Assembly (NCBI RefSeq): GCF_001649575.2
Contig: NC_051433.1
Location: 18,505,027-18,569,026, forward strand
From: Kryptolebias marmoratus
Lineage: Eukaryota; Chordata; Actinopteri; Cyprinodontiformes; Rivulidae
DNA: 64,000 nt
Direction of reading: 5' to 3'
The notes under the pieces: generated by a model
Databases searched by the model: none
Told to the model about the DNA's origin: nothing
The model's input: the letters and a program-made list of their open reading frames with translations, nothing else
Program-made: the position numbers and the translations under genes
Shown: positions 52,501-63,852 of the stretch, one piece after another
How positions within the stretch are numbered: position 1 is the stretch's first letter
Layout of the letters: each line of letters begins with the position of its first letter

Positions 52501-55500
52501 CCCAACTTCCCCCATTTGGTCTTCTTCTCTGCCTTTACGCTTTTCCTCTTCTTCACCACAACAGTCATCCTACACACCACCATCCGATGCTGTCTGGCCA
52601 CACTCTCCCCTGCCACAACCTTACCGTCCACCATCTCCCTCAGGTTACCTCTTCTACACAGCATGTAGTCTACCTGCGTCCTCCTGCCTCCACTCTTATA
52701 CGTCACCCTGTGTTCCTCCCTCTTTTAGAAATAGGTGTTGACTACAGCCGTTTCCATCCTCTTGGCAAAATCCACCACCATCTGCCCTTCTTGGTTCCTT
52801 TCCTTGACACCAAACCTGCCCATCACCTCCTCGTCTCCTGTTTCCCTCACCAACATGTCCATTCAGATTCGCTCCGATCGCCACTCTCTCATTTATCAAG
52901 ATCCTTCCAGAATTTCTCTTTCTCTCCAACATCACATCCCACCTGTGGAGACAACACTAAACATCAGACCTTCTACTTCTATCTTCTGACACATCACCCT
53001 GTCTGACACTCTTTTCACCTCGACCACATTCCTTGCTAACTCCTCCTTCAGCACCACCCCTGATCCATTTTTCTTCCTATCCACATCACAGTAAAACAGC
53101 TTAAACCCTGCCCCAATGCTGCAGGCCTGGCTGCCCTTCCACTTGGTCTCTTGCACACATAATACGTCTACTTTCCTCCTCTGCATCATGTCAGCCAGCT
53201 CCCTACCTTTGCCTGTCATTGTCCCTTCGTTTAGAGCTGCCACCAGTCCAGAATGTCCAGTTTTTAATAAGATATGGGTTTCTAAATGTTAATTTACTGA
53301 AGTTAGAGGCAAAGCAGTGAACTTGGTTTGTGGAAGACAGGATGTTGGTTTTAGGGATTGCAAATTAAACCAGTCAGAATCAGGCTCCTTTCACAGCAAT
53401 CGTGTTGTAAACGTTCATTTTGTACATTAAATCTATAAACTTTAAACAGATTCGGATTTTTAATGTCCAGTTTCCTCTTCCCAGCAGATAAAAATCACAT
53501 TTACACCTGATTGTATATTATATTTAGCAGAACTGAGTTTAACCTGTTGGGTTTAACGCCATTGTATTAAGCACAATCTTTGATTTACAAACAATTTATT
53601 TTCGTTCCTCTCTAGTGTTTTATGGCACTTAAATATAAACAACATAATTTAGCAAACTTGTTGCAACACAGACGCACTCACTCGTGAACACGTCGACATC
53701 AAGATAATTTATCTAATGTTCTGTAGAATGAAACCTCGCTTCTAGCGTTGTCCTTGTTCACACTGTGAGGCAGTTTAGCATCACCAAATGTCCATGCCTC
53801 TTCCGTTTGTGTCAAAGAAACACTTACGTAAAGGCTTACAAAGCAAGCGTTGAAAGTAATTTAAGAAGTGTTCGTCATCATTTGTTGAGAAACTGTGCCT
53901 TTTCGTTTGTAAATTAAAGATAAACTACTGAGAATAATTGTTTAGTAAAAGAAACAATAGACCAAAGGTTGCCAATAAACTACATTCAGTGAATACAAAG
54001 ACAGAAGTGTTAGCACACTCTCATTGTGGAGAGGAAACTAATAAAGCTATTTCTGAAAATAGGTGTATCCTGGATCTCATTACTGAACTTAATGAAGTGG
54101 CCCTCAGATCTTTATATATGTATATGTTACAGCTTTTTTTTTCATATGTGACGCCTTAATGCATGGGGTTGCATGAAATCAAGTAATTACATATCCTTCA
54201 GCATGCCCTTTTAGACTAAAATAGTAAAGCACACCTTGGAGTTTGCGCCAACCAACAGCATTAGACTATACCTGTGATATTTATTACTGGCACACACGAT
54301 GAATGTGTTCGCGTTTTATACTTATTTTCACTGAGATGCGACGGAAGCATGCTGTCAGCGAATTAGCTGTTATTTTCTCCTGTCTGTTTGTATTTGTGTC
54401 TTTCTCCCTCCCTCTCCACCTCTTTCTTGCTAATTAAAAAGCCAAATCAGGAGTTTAACTGTGCACACTGTGACATTCTCCAGACTAATCCTCATTTTAG
54501 CCTCTTTTCCCCATTACTCTCTCTCTCTCTCTCTCCTCTCCCGACTCCCAAGTATAAAGCCACTCCAAAATCTTCCCCCCCCCCAAACACATAGAATTAT
54601 TCACATGTGCCGCTTGCATAATTTAGTATTTACATAATTGATTTCCGAGCAAGCGTTCCACACTATGTGAGGTGGTGTTGGAGAGCAAAGGGTCTCGTGC
54701 TGTCATTCACGCACACGTTGGTTTGGTTGTGTCACGTCCTCTGTATCTTTTTCGTCCTGTTTTCCCTCTCCCACCGAGGCGTGGACGCAAACCCACCATG
54801 TTGCTGGATGGTTAAGATTTCAAGTCTTAAATCAAGCATGAAGCGTTGCCAAGCTGGTGCATCTGGTGACCCGCTTGATACACGCGGCAAACATATTCAG
54901 CAAAGCATACGAAATCAAATGGAATGAGATCCATGAAATTAGTGTGGTTATATTGAAGGCGCAGCCTTAATTTTTCTGCACTGATAAATACTTGCCCCAT
55001 TTCACCTAAAAATTACTTTTGTAGATATAGGCGGTTTCTTGTCCTAATGATATGCATGAATTAATCTGTGGCTGGACCCCAGCTCTTATTTAGCATCCTG
55101 AAAAAGTGGGATTTATCGAAGGGTTACTTGGTAGTGAGAAAGCTTTGTCTGGTGTTAATGATGAACATGATTCATTGTCTGTAATTAAATTTGGTTATCT
55201 CCTGGATATAACCCAAAGTAACATCAAGAATGTAAAAACAAGGCTTTAGGGGGATAAAACAGAAATTCTTTTGTCACTTTTGACCAATTACAACAAACAG
55301 TGGGTTTGAGTGGCAGGTTAATTTGATCAACAAGTCATCCAGCTGTAGTGAAGAAGGATCCTTGCTATTTTTAGACAAAGGGAAGAGAGATTGTCCGTAT
55401 GCTATGTAGCATAAACTGTACAGAGTTTGGCCTGAGGAAAACAAGGTATGGATCGCAGCTTTGATGAACATTTTATTGGCAGCATCACCTCATCTGTGTC

Positions 55501-58500
55501 TGTTATAAAACATTATGTTTCTATAGTATTTTTACAGGCAGGGGAAAAGTTTTATGCTGTTGTTGCCTGCAGTTTTAACCTATCTGCACGCATTTGTCAA
55601 AATTTTCCATTTGTGCGATTTTATGTTTTTTTTATTTTTATGTTGAAGATACTTTAGAGCAATCGTTTTAGCACCCATCCTGAGCTTTTATGTTTTATGA
55701 GTCAATACAATAAGGTTTAGCCGTCCCAACACATTAATAAGATGATTAGGGCTGCACAATACAAAACAAACAACTTGCGATATGCAATAGTTTGTTTTAA
55801 TATGGCAATGACTTTCTATTTTGCCAACACTGTCATATAAATCAGGCGTGGGGATCAAGGCCAGAGAGTCTGCTGGATTGACCAAATGTATCATTAGCTT
55901 ATAGAACCTAAGCTTAATGAATTTAAAAATACCAAAGAATTAGCCTAAGTCTAACTGTGGAAACCTCCAGGCTGTGTGGTTTTGCTTGCTCAGTTGACTC
56001 AGGCTTTTAATTTTTACGTTGAGGCTGCTGACGGTCGGTCATCAGGGAACTCAAAGCCACAAAAACAGCGGGTAGATGTACCTGAAATTCCACAGTTTGC
56101 TTTAGCCCACTGACTTCATCAAACTGCCCGTTTGTGAGTGTGTGTTTATCTGTGTCTGCATCACAACAAGCCCCTTCACCTCCTTTCTAAAGCCTTTCGA
56201 CTATGGAAATGGGACCTTCACACTTCTGTAAGCAATCTGCAGGGGTCCACAACACACACACACACACACACAGAGGCACATCCAGACACATTTGGTTTTG
56301 GATCAGCGGCTGAAGAGCGGGGAAGTTTAACAGATGGCATCGGCTGTATCCGTTACACAGATTACCCAAAACCACACATACCCGTTTCTGTAGCCACTGG
56401 CTTTGTGAGTTCACTTCATTTAACCAAATGGTGTTTTTATGAGGCATAGCAACATTAGAGCCACCAACTGATTTAATCTGTCCCTCTCTGTTCTGTATCT
56501 AATACCAGACTGGGAGCACTTAGTTGGAAAGTCAGACTGTGGCATCGTACATGTCTGAACAGTGTTTGATTTGGTGATACTCTAGCATATGTGGTGATAT
56601 GTAAATGACTGTGTGTGTTGAACGCAGCCATAAAATGTTATAAGTATAGATTGTAAGCAGCCACTCTCCAGTTCTGGCCGGCCCACCAAAAGGTGTTGTA
56701 AAACGAGCAATAAATGTGCAGAACACGCTCTTTTAGTAACTAAAGCTTAAATTTAATTATCTAAGCTAAAAAATTCACCCCTCCTTTTCGGTAGCAGTAA
56801 ATCTTCATGTCATGTCGAGTGGAGATTCCGGCGAACCCAGTGTGCAGGCTCACGGCGAGGGTTTAAAGGAAATCTAATTTATTATAAAATAAAAGAACAA
56901 AGGCTGACTGTGACAAAGTGGTTCATTTTGTGTTTATCACTTGTCCCTTGTTCTTATTTAGGCGTCACTTACTTTACCATTGGTTATTGGTTAAATTTGT
57001 TTCAAAGTATATTTATGGTTTTTGTTTTCCATTTTACTCACCATTGTTTGTCTTTGTAGATCTGCAGCAGGGCAGGAGTATGGGAGGGGCCGGCCCAGTA
57101 TTTCCTGCTTTAATGGCTGGATGATGTCATTGATTACCTGGCTGGGTTCTACCAATTAGAGGGTTTTCTTTTGAGTAATGCTTTGTTTTTCTTTAAAGTA
57201 ATTTTCTGGATTATCTTGTATTATATAGTTTATTTTGCAGACCATTTTATTATGTTGAGGAGTTTGTAAATTAGATTAATAATTTTATTCTTGTTTTCTG
57301 TTTAGATGTTTGTTGCCTGATCTGTTTCATTGTGGCTTAGTCCACTCACGCACAGGTGTGTTGCCAAATAGCTATAAAAACAGTATGTTTTGGAAGCTGA
57401 GGGGAGGTCTGTCTGAAGAACAAATAAAAAGAATGACAAGAACTGAAATGGATGGCTGATGACGATTTTCTGTTCACCTTCTGACCCTTTTGCCTACCCT
57501 ACCTTTACACTGACGAAGCAGCACAACAAAACTATCTAAATCCAAGGACTTCACAGACTTGAGCGGAACCAGACAGCAAGGGAAATACGACTAACGGACC
57601 AGCAGGTAAATGGAGGAAATGACCAGGTTTTAAAAGGCAGAGGTTAAGTAGGGAAAGTGGGCACAGGTGAGTGATAAACTAACAAGGAGCAGGTGGAGAT
57701 GGGCGTGGCAGGTAAACAAGTGACTGACTGAGGACAAGTAAATAATGACAGGGGTACGAAAACGCAAGGAGCAAGAACTGAACTAAGACAAGACTTAACA
57801 TGAAATAAAACAAACCCAAACAGAAACATTACTCAAAAACACGAAAACCCCAAATCCTGACACTTTATTTTGAATTTTATTTAATGAAGGCCAGAGTTCT
57901 CAACATGGATCTAATAAAGAATTTAAAATATATTATTAAGACATAGCAAAAGGCTCACTGTAGGTGTTTTCAGCCTGTAGGGGACCACTTTACAGCTCTT
58001 ATAACCATTTGAAGTAGTTCAGCGCATTTATTTGCATTCATAGTCCCTATGACTACATATATTGGGTCTATTTTAGTCCCTGCTTCAAAGTAGACACTTT
58101 ATTAGTTCAGCGGGGACTCTTGAGAGACATAAAGGGATGTGATTGGGTCATGCATAAACGTACATTGATTGGCCAAGTAAGTTGAAAACTCTTCCAGCAC
58201 CTGCATTATTAAAACTGCATTTGCATTTCTCAAGTAATGGATGCAGTCGTCGCCGTTATCTCCTATAATCTATTCTTCTTTCACCGTGTGCAGCACAGAG
58301 TAGACAGATCGGTCGGATCATCTTGGCTCTTAAGACTGCAGTTAACAGTTAAACTAGCAACACACCTCCAACTACAGCGTCCTCTGGTAATATTGACGGC
58401 GAATGTCCAACGCATAAGTGGCCGTGCTGACCACAACCACAGGGTTCCCCTGGTGGAGCAAAAGCAGACATGTCGATCATTATAACCAGTCTATAATGAA

Positions 58501-61500
58501 ACTAATCGGTTCTTAAAACCCTCAAAAAATCTTTATAATTGGTTCGAAAGAACTTTATGTATCACAACCACCGTCTCGTATGAAAATTATTGTTCAAATA
58601 GGCTAATTGCATATATTTTACACATAATAAACTCTGCTCTAGAAGTTTCTTTGCTTTATATAAAACAATATTAAACATTTTTGATAGCATTCCAGTATCA
58701 GGAGCATGCAAGGTGTTTAGCAACTGTAAAACGAAACCATTCTGATGATAATTTAAGGGGTTTTCATTTATAAACCTAACCAAATAAAACAAACAAAAAG
58801 AAAAAAATTGCAGTAGAAAATTGCGTCTACACAGGGCTCACAGCAGACCTGAAGAGTGAAACAAAAACAGTAGTCTCACACCGGCGCCAAACTCAACTTT
58901 GTTGCTATAACAGCACAGTTTATGGCTTGAAAAAAGAATTATGTTGTTAGTGCGACTGCGATTAGGCAGATTTCTCGACAGTCTAGCTGCACTGCAAGGT
59001 AATGGTAAACAACTTTTACTCTTCACACTCAACTCCACTCTTCCTTCAGGATCTTGTTCTAAAGAACATGCCAAATTTTATGTAGATAAGAGGAAGGGTT
59101 TTTAACCAGGACGAGAAACAGACAGATGTACAAAGTCAGATCAGTTTTAGGTGTCTATTCCTTGGTATATCTTTACCTCACCTTTTTTCTTTACATTCAT
59201 AATACACTTGTTTGTATTCTTCTTTGACTTGCTAATGGTTCTTCCAACTTTCTGCTATCATTTTACCTTCTATTGTCTCTCTGAACACTGTTCTTTTCTG
59301 TTTCCTAGCCAGCAGATTTGGATGCATGGGTAAGCAGCAATGATATTGCCTTCTTACTTTTTTTTTTTTTTTTTGCTTTTTTTTCCTTCTCTCTCTTCAG
59401 CTTCTCCTCTCTATTCAAATGTCATGTTTTCATTGTGCTTTAAAGCAAGGCTGCAAGTGTGCTGCCACCACCATTTCACACAACAATACTTTGGGAGGTA
59501 TTCAGCTAGAAAATTACACATCATCTGTGCTTCTGGCAGGAGTGATTTTACATGCAAACGCACACATACACACATCCTCTTAGCATCAAACAGCCGCTGT
59601 AGAAAGAAAAGGTGCAGTGAAGGCAGTATAAGTATTTTCGGATGTGCTCCTCAGTGATGCGTGTGTCTGTTAAATTAGGATGAGATTACACTGGATTACA
59701 GTAAATGTAATGTCAATCTGTGTAAGTGGGCTTGTCTTGAATGTTTGTTGCCACCGTGTCATTAAAGTACGGAAGATGACCTGATCAGGGAAGGAAACAC
59801 TGTTCCGTCTGATCTACACCATATTACTTTTAATAATGCATAACTAAGGTATAGCAATCAGTCATAATTACACTGTGACGGTAAGTACAGTATACTGTAT
59901 GTGTGATGATTTGTCTTTCAGTGCTACAGACGTCCAGGTCCTGTTGCTATCAATTTTTCTGCCTCATCCACATCCAGTTTTATTGTAGAGGCTCTGTGTC
60001 ATTATTATATTTCTGTAGTTTTGCTTTACTCTTATTAGTTTGAATTAATGTAGATTCATGAATGCCCTATTTGGGCACCAACTACCATTTATTTTAAAAA
60101 CAAGCAAGTGCAGAGTTTCTCAATCTCTACAGACTAAATGTTTGCATAATTCTACAATCCTATCCATACCATGGGTCAAATAACCTGCATGTTTCTTCTA
60201 AGAATATACATTCTTCCCATCATGCGTTATTCAGTTTTCTGAGCTGTTGAGGCGCTTCCTTGATCTTATTTATTTATAGCAATAAAACGCCAAGGCCCAG
60301 ATTCCCAAAAACACGCAAATCCCTGGTTTTTGCTCCAACCTTTGAGCATCGTTTGCCCCCGCGAGCTGCTCCTTCTCAACCTCGTATTCACAAAGCGAAC
60401 AGCACAAACAATAATGTGGTGCAACACATTTGTCTAGTTTGGCACTTATGTCTAATTTTCACTCTTTTTGTGTCAAATTACTGCTGTCCGTGCTGCATGT
60501 GAACATGACCACCAGCCACAAAGACATCAGGCAGAAAAGAGACAAAAAAAAAAAGACTGAATTGTTTTCTTACAGGTCTTACAGGATGAAGTATAGAGGC
60601 ACGTCTTAACACTGCATTAACAACTTTTCCCTGTGTCAGGAAGGAATCATGTTCAGGATGGTGCACTATGTTCTTGGTGTCTTCAAACCATAATGCAGGA
60701 TGGACATTATTTGACTATTTGTAGGTGCAACCATGCCTGATGCTCATCACTGGAAGGGAGGACCAATTATACCTTTTCCTGACAAGCCTCTCCTCTCTCT
60801 TTGTGAAGGTGGCAGTGCAGCAGATTTTGCTTCTTCCTCAGTTTCTTCTTCTAAAACACTTTTACCACCAGCTCTCAGGAGGCGGTAATGAGAGAGCTGA
60901 TCTTTGAGAATCTGATGCTTTTAGCTCTGACAATAATTTATGTAAATATGGGTGTTTTTTTTTTTCTTTAAGTCAACCGACACCAGTATAGAGAGATGTT
61001 ATTTGGATGGCAGCACAGTTTGAGGCACACAACTCCCTTTGTTGCTTTGTGAATTAAGGGATGCTCAAAATTGGTTTTATTCTTTATTAGTTCCTGCAAA
61101 AACCGAACCTTTTCTGAATTGAGGCCTAAGATCCTAGAACAAGAGGAGTTCATCTCATTTCATTGGTGTTTGAGATCAGATAAGTTAGTTAAGTGAGTTT
61201 TAGGATTGTGTATGTCATTTGCTCTGAAAAGCAAAAGCATTGTGATTTTATGTGACGTGCATGCTAACTTTAGTGCCCGGCACATGACGGAGTGACCGTC
61301 TCTACAACAAAATTTCATGTTTTTATGTTACGGAGTTAGAATTTGCAATGTTCCACTTATTCAGTGTCAGTGTTTTTTTTTAATTCTTATAATTAATTTT
61401 AGGTTGATTAGACAAATAAAAACAGAGGAGTTAGTAATACAAAGTCAGAGTAAACTTCACAGTGCTTCTTGGAGCATTTGTTCATTCACAACCTATTTTT

Positions 61501-63026
61501 AATGCTTTATTACAATTCTACTACCTGTTTGTCTTAGTTTGATTTACGTTCATTCTTGAAATTCAGTTTCATTTTGGTGTTGAAATCGTAAAGCAGTTCT
61601 AAAGCGGTATCAACAGACCCTGTGGTCCCTTGCGTTTGAAACTTGTTTTCTCTGTCACTAAAATTACATCTTATTTCTCTCAAAACTTTCCGTAAAATGT
61701 CTGTCTTCAGGCTAAACTGCCAACTTATTTTTAAAAGTGTCGCTTTTTTTTTTTTTTTGACATCTGCCTTCTGTCTTCCTCTGCTTGCATGCTGCTTTGC
61801 CATGGCCCAAACTGTGGGTCTTCCTGCAGCCAATCCTCCATCCTGCTGCCTGTCAAAGCTTGGCTCAGTGGGCTTATTAAAGACTTTCACCTCATCCTAA
61901 TGTCAGCAGCGCCATGTCAGCTCCTGCCACAGCTGTGCCAGTCTCATACCACCTCAGTAGTTTTGTAAGTTTTGTCATATTATGTCAATGCACCACCAAA
62001 TTTCTTCTCAGAACATTCCTTTGTAATATAGCTTCATACATTTTTTCCTCTAAGTGCATTATTGTACGTATTCACCAAACATTGTTTTTAAGAGTTTAAC
62101 TCTGCATGAATGAATCAGACCATAATACGATTCTGGGAAATACTAAAAAAACATAACTTTCACTTTTTACCTAAATACTTTAGAAAGGTAGTATATGTAT
62201 ATTTGGAAAAATGTTTTTTATATATATTTTGTTTTCCCACTGCGGGTAAAAGGATGTATCTGATGCATCTTGTTGCAAAGCCTGTATTATAAGCACACGT
62301 GTACTGACATCTGAAAGCACAATGATTAAAAATATAAATAGTTACAGGTACTGTGGATGTGTAGACTCAGTAAGTGACTTCAGGTACTGCTTATTAAGTG
62401 GTCATGTGTATGTAATCAGAGTTTAAAATGTGATATTTTAGAATATGTGATTTATAAATGTGTGCCTAGTTGTTACTGTTCTACTCGAATATGATGCAGA
62501 GATGATTGATACTTTGAGTTCAGCTATAAATGATAGGTAAAATGTGTATTCAAGAGTTTTTGTTTAAAGCTATAGTTTTCTAGTGTAGTAAAAACCCATC
62601 TTTTTGCCACAGAGCAACTGGGTTTGCTATTTCACCATTTTTTTACTGGATGATCCAGATGTTCCCAACTGTAAAGGCAGTAATTATTTGATCCTAACCA
62701 ATGAAGTCCTGTTTAGCCTCTGTGTAAATGTGAATTTGAACATGCATTTTAATGGTGTGGTATTTTACAGCAGAAAATATTTTCACAAGCTTCTCCTTTC
62801 CCAAACATGGCTCAATATAAAGAATTTCTGAAGCAGCTTCAATAGCTGTCATTTTAAATTTGTTTATTATTATTGTTATTTTTAGCTTTGCTGTCATCCT
62901 TAACTCCTCTCTGTGTCTCGTCTCTCTTGTTTTCTTTCTCAGGCCAAACAGCTGGATCGAAAAGAACAGGAGCTGGCCACCGTTTCCGGTTTCTACAAAG
63001 AGCAATTAGAAATACTGGAGAAAAAG
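40545..63026 (+). CDS. chchd6: MICOS subunit CHCHD6/MIC25-like, first five coding exons (3' end outside window)
   Basis: This family organises cristae junctions as part of the MICOS complex on the mitochondrial inner membrane. Coding exons: 40545-40628, 42038-42113, 42555-42609, 44774-44930, 62943-63026. Phases join to 152 residues and stay open at a GTAAG donor (63027). The N-terminus MGGNGS is a myristoylation-type signal, followed by a conserved VSFGLDENEKVTVIEGVKLS block. Residues about 64-152 are highly charged and coiled coil-like, ending FYKEQLEILEKK, shared by CHCHD3 and CHCHD6. The CHCH domain with twin CX9C should lie on downstream exons. CHCHD6 is preferred over CHCHD3 because of linkage to tpra1; CHCHD3 remains possible. 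The fourth intron is 18 kb. Confidence 0.82.
40629..42037 (+). other. chchd6 intron 1, nothing else recognised
   Basis: AT-rich intron with a GTAGCT donor and a TTTTGACTCAG acceptor. Short ORFs here have no family resemblance. Confidence 0.5.
42610..44773 (+). other. chchd6 intron 3, nothing else recognised
   Basis: AT-rich intron, more GC-balanced at 43800-44600. No coding exon with matching phase or family similarity was found, though small alternative exons cannot be excluded. Confidence 0.45.
45833..46232. mobile_element. Non-autonomous TIR element (about 400 bp)
   Basis: It starts GTCAGGCTGGGG and ends AAATCCTGACA, giving short inverted ends around TGTCAGG. GCCAGT flanks both sides (45827-45832 and 46233-46238), a possible 6-bp target duplication. 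The interior shares GAACCAGACAGC, GGTTTTAAAA and GATGGGCGTGGCAG in order with the copy at 56808-57862. No transposase. Confidence 0.6.
47389..47407. repeat. (GT)n microsatellite
   Basis: About nine GT units in chchd6 intron 4. Confidence 0.85.
49291..49306 (+). promoter_or_regulatory. CTCF-like binding motif
   Basis: GCCACTAGATGGCAGT is a strong match to the CTCF core in forward orientation, inside chchd6 intron 4. It is the reverse orientation of the site at 256-268. Binding is inferred from the motif only. Confidence 0.4.
50890..51140. promoter_or_regulatory. Candidate conserved non-coding element
   Basis: This block is more GC-balanced than its surroundings and dense in developmental factor-like motifs: GGTAATTGGC, GATAAATG, GGGATGTAATGAG, CATTATCC and CATAATTATTTG. 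It has no ORF or repeat character. Such texture is typical of vertebrate enhancers in long introns of bystander genes. This is inference; conservation cannot be measured here. Confidence 0.3.
52379..53243 (-). pseudogene. RTE-type LINE relic: endonuclease fragment joined to 3' end, RT missing
   Basis: On the minus strand, 53243-52932 encodes an AP-endonuclease start (KVDVLCVQETKWKGSQA). This is followed in other frames by GANLNGHVGEGN (52935-52696) and YKSGGRRTQVDYMLCRRGNL (52706-52488). The frames shift twice, so the copy is dead. The end GGCGACCCCTGAAAAGGG and a (GAA)n tail at 52379-52396 follow almost directly, so the reverse transcriptase is absent. It is a short, internally deleted retrocopy. 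Confidence 0.85.
54950..55210. promoter_or_regulatory. Candidate conserved non-coding element, homeodomain motif-rich
   Basis: The segment holds clustered AT-core sites: TAATGATATGCATGAATTAA (octamer/homeodomain-like), TTAATGATGAACATGATTC and GTAATTAAATTTGG. It is not a repeat I recognise and has no ORF. It may be an enhancer acting on a neighbouring developmental gene. Support is motif density only. Confidence 0.3.
56251..56272. repeat. (CA)n microsatellite
   Basis: About eleven CA units in chchd6 intron 4. Confidence 0.9.
56808..57862. mobile_element. TIR repeat copy 2, split by a solo LTR
   Basis: The left part (about 56808-56908) and right part (about 57510-57862) correspond to the left and right parts of the element at 45833-46232. 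They share GAACCC...GCAGGC, AAAGGCTGAC, then GACGAAGCAGCA, GGTTTTAAAA, GATGGGCGTGGCAGG and the CCAAATCCTGACA end. The intervening 601 bp is a later insertion. The left end is diverged, so its boundary is approximate. Confidence 0.6.
56909..57509 (+). mobile_element. Solo LTR (601 bp) with 5-bp target duplication CTGAC
   Basis: The sequence begins TGTGACAAAG and ends CTTTACA (TG...CA). CTGAC lies on both sides (56904-56908 and 57510-57514). A TATAAAA box is at 57373-57379 and a poly(A) signal AATAAA at 57423-57428, in the right order for U3-R on the plus strand. No PBS or internal region follows, so the provirus has been reduced to one LTR. It differs in sequence from the LTRs at 18549-30344. 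Confidence 0.85.
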
Positions 63027-63039
63027 GTAAGAGTTTTCT

Positions 63040-63300
63040 TTTACCCGCTTTTCCTTTCCGGGTCACAGGGATCTGGTGTCTGTCCCTAGCAGTCACTGTG
63101 CGAGAGGCGGGGGGACACCCTGGACAGATCCCAAGTCCATTACAGAGGCACATAGAGTCAAACGAGACAAACCACCATTCCTGCTCTCATTCACACCTAG
63201 GGACACTTTTAGAGTCACCAATTAACCTAACGTGCATGTTTTTGGTCTCTGGGAGGAAACTGGAGTACAAAACAGCATGAGCACAGGGAAAACATGCAAA
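63040..63300. repeat. Common teleost interspersed repeat
   Basis: The segment contains a run familiar from many fish genomes: CCGGGTCACAGGGATCTGG, GGGGGACACCCTGGACAG, ACAAACCACCATTCC, TTAGAGTCACCAATTAACCT and CATGCATGTTTTTGG-like blocks, then GGGAGGAAACTGGAGTA. It starts about 15 bp inside chchd6 intron 5. The class is not assigned. Confidence 0.7.
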
Positions 63301-63496
63301 AAGTTAAGAGTGCTTGTCCTATTTTATGGACATATACAGTTATGGCACTAAAACTGTCACACACATATATAACAACAAAAGAAAGAAATATCAGGTTATG
63401 AGTGCAGCTGTTTGTTTCAGAATAAAATCTTTTCTACTTTTAACTTTGTTCACCTTTTTCCTCTGCATGCAAATAAAAACAAAATATCCTATAGAA

Positions 63497-63689
63497 CAGT
63501 GGTGTCCAATCCTGGTCCTGGAGGGCCACTATCCTGAATGTTTTAGTTGTTTCTCTCCTCTTCAGCAGGTCTTCATGTTCTGCAGAAGTCTGCTAATGAC
63601 GCAGTCATTCACATCAGGTGTGTCAAAGCAGAGAAATATCTAAAACATGCAGGATAGTGACCCTCCAGGACCAGGATTGGACACCACTG
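63497..63689. mobile_element. hAT-type MITE (193 bp), sister of the copy at 11318
   Basis: It starts CAGTGGTGTCCAATCC and ends with the inverted GGATTGGACACCACTG. CTATAGAA flanks it at 63489-63496 and 63690-63697 (8-bp target duplication). Inverted ends extend about 44 bp to TCCTGAATG / CATGCAGGA. It shares the internal TCTTCATGTTCTGCAGAAG block with the 11318-11531 element. Confidence 0.9.
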
Positions 63690-63852
63690 CTATAGAAGGT
63701 TGTCTTTGAATTGTCACATTGGGATTTCTGTGCTTTACAAGGTTGAATTTAACATTTATACAGTGATTTAGAGCAAATTTAAAAGTATAAAAATATATTT
63801 TGTGTAATGTAATAAAACTCCAAAATGACACCTTCAGTTGTTTGATAACATA

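Larger units (their letters stand above)
44931..62942 (+). other. chchd6 intron 4 (18 kb)
   Basis: The donor is CTG|GTGAGT at 44930 and the acceptor TTTCTTTCTCAG at 62942. It contains a TIR repeat (45833-46232), a CTCF-like site (49291), candidate conserved blocks (about 50890-51140 and 54950-55210), an RTE relic (52379-53243) and a repeat split by a solo LTR (56808-57862). The rest is AT-rich with scattered microsatellites (GT at 47389-47407, CT near 54518-54533). I see no supported nested gene. Confidence 0.6.

Noticed and set aside
58135..58230. Octamer (ATTTGCAT) and CCAAT-like motifs as a possible small RNA promoter
   Set aside because: No recognisable downstream RNA structure or terminator was seen; the motifs are common in AT-rich intron DNA.
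61643..61900. 85-aa ORF starting with a hydrophobic run
   Set aside because: It is pyrimidine-rich intron sequence with no splice context or homology; hydrophobicity follows from T-richness.
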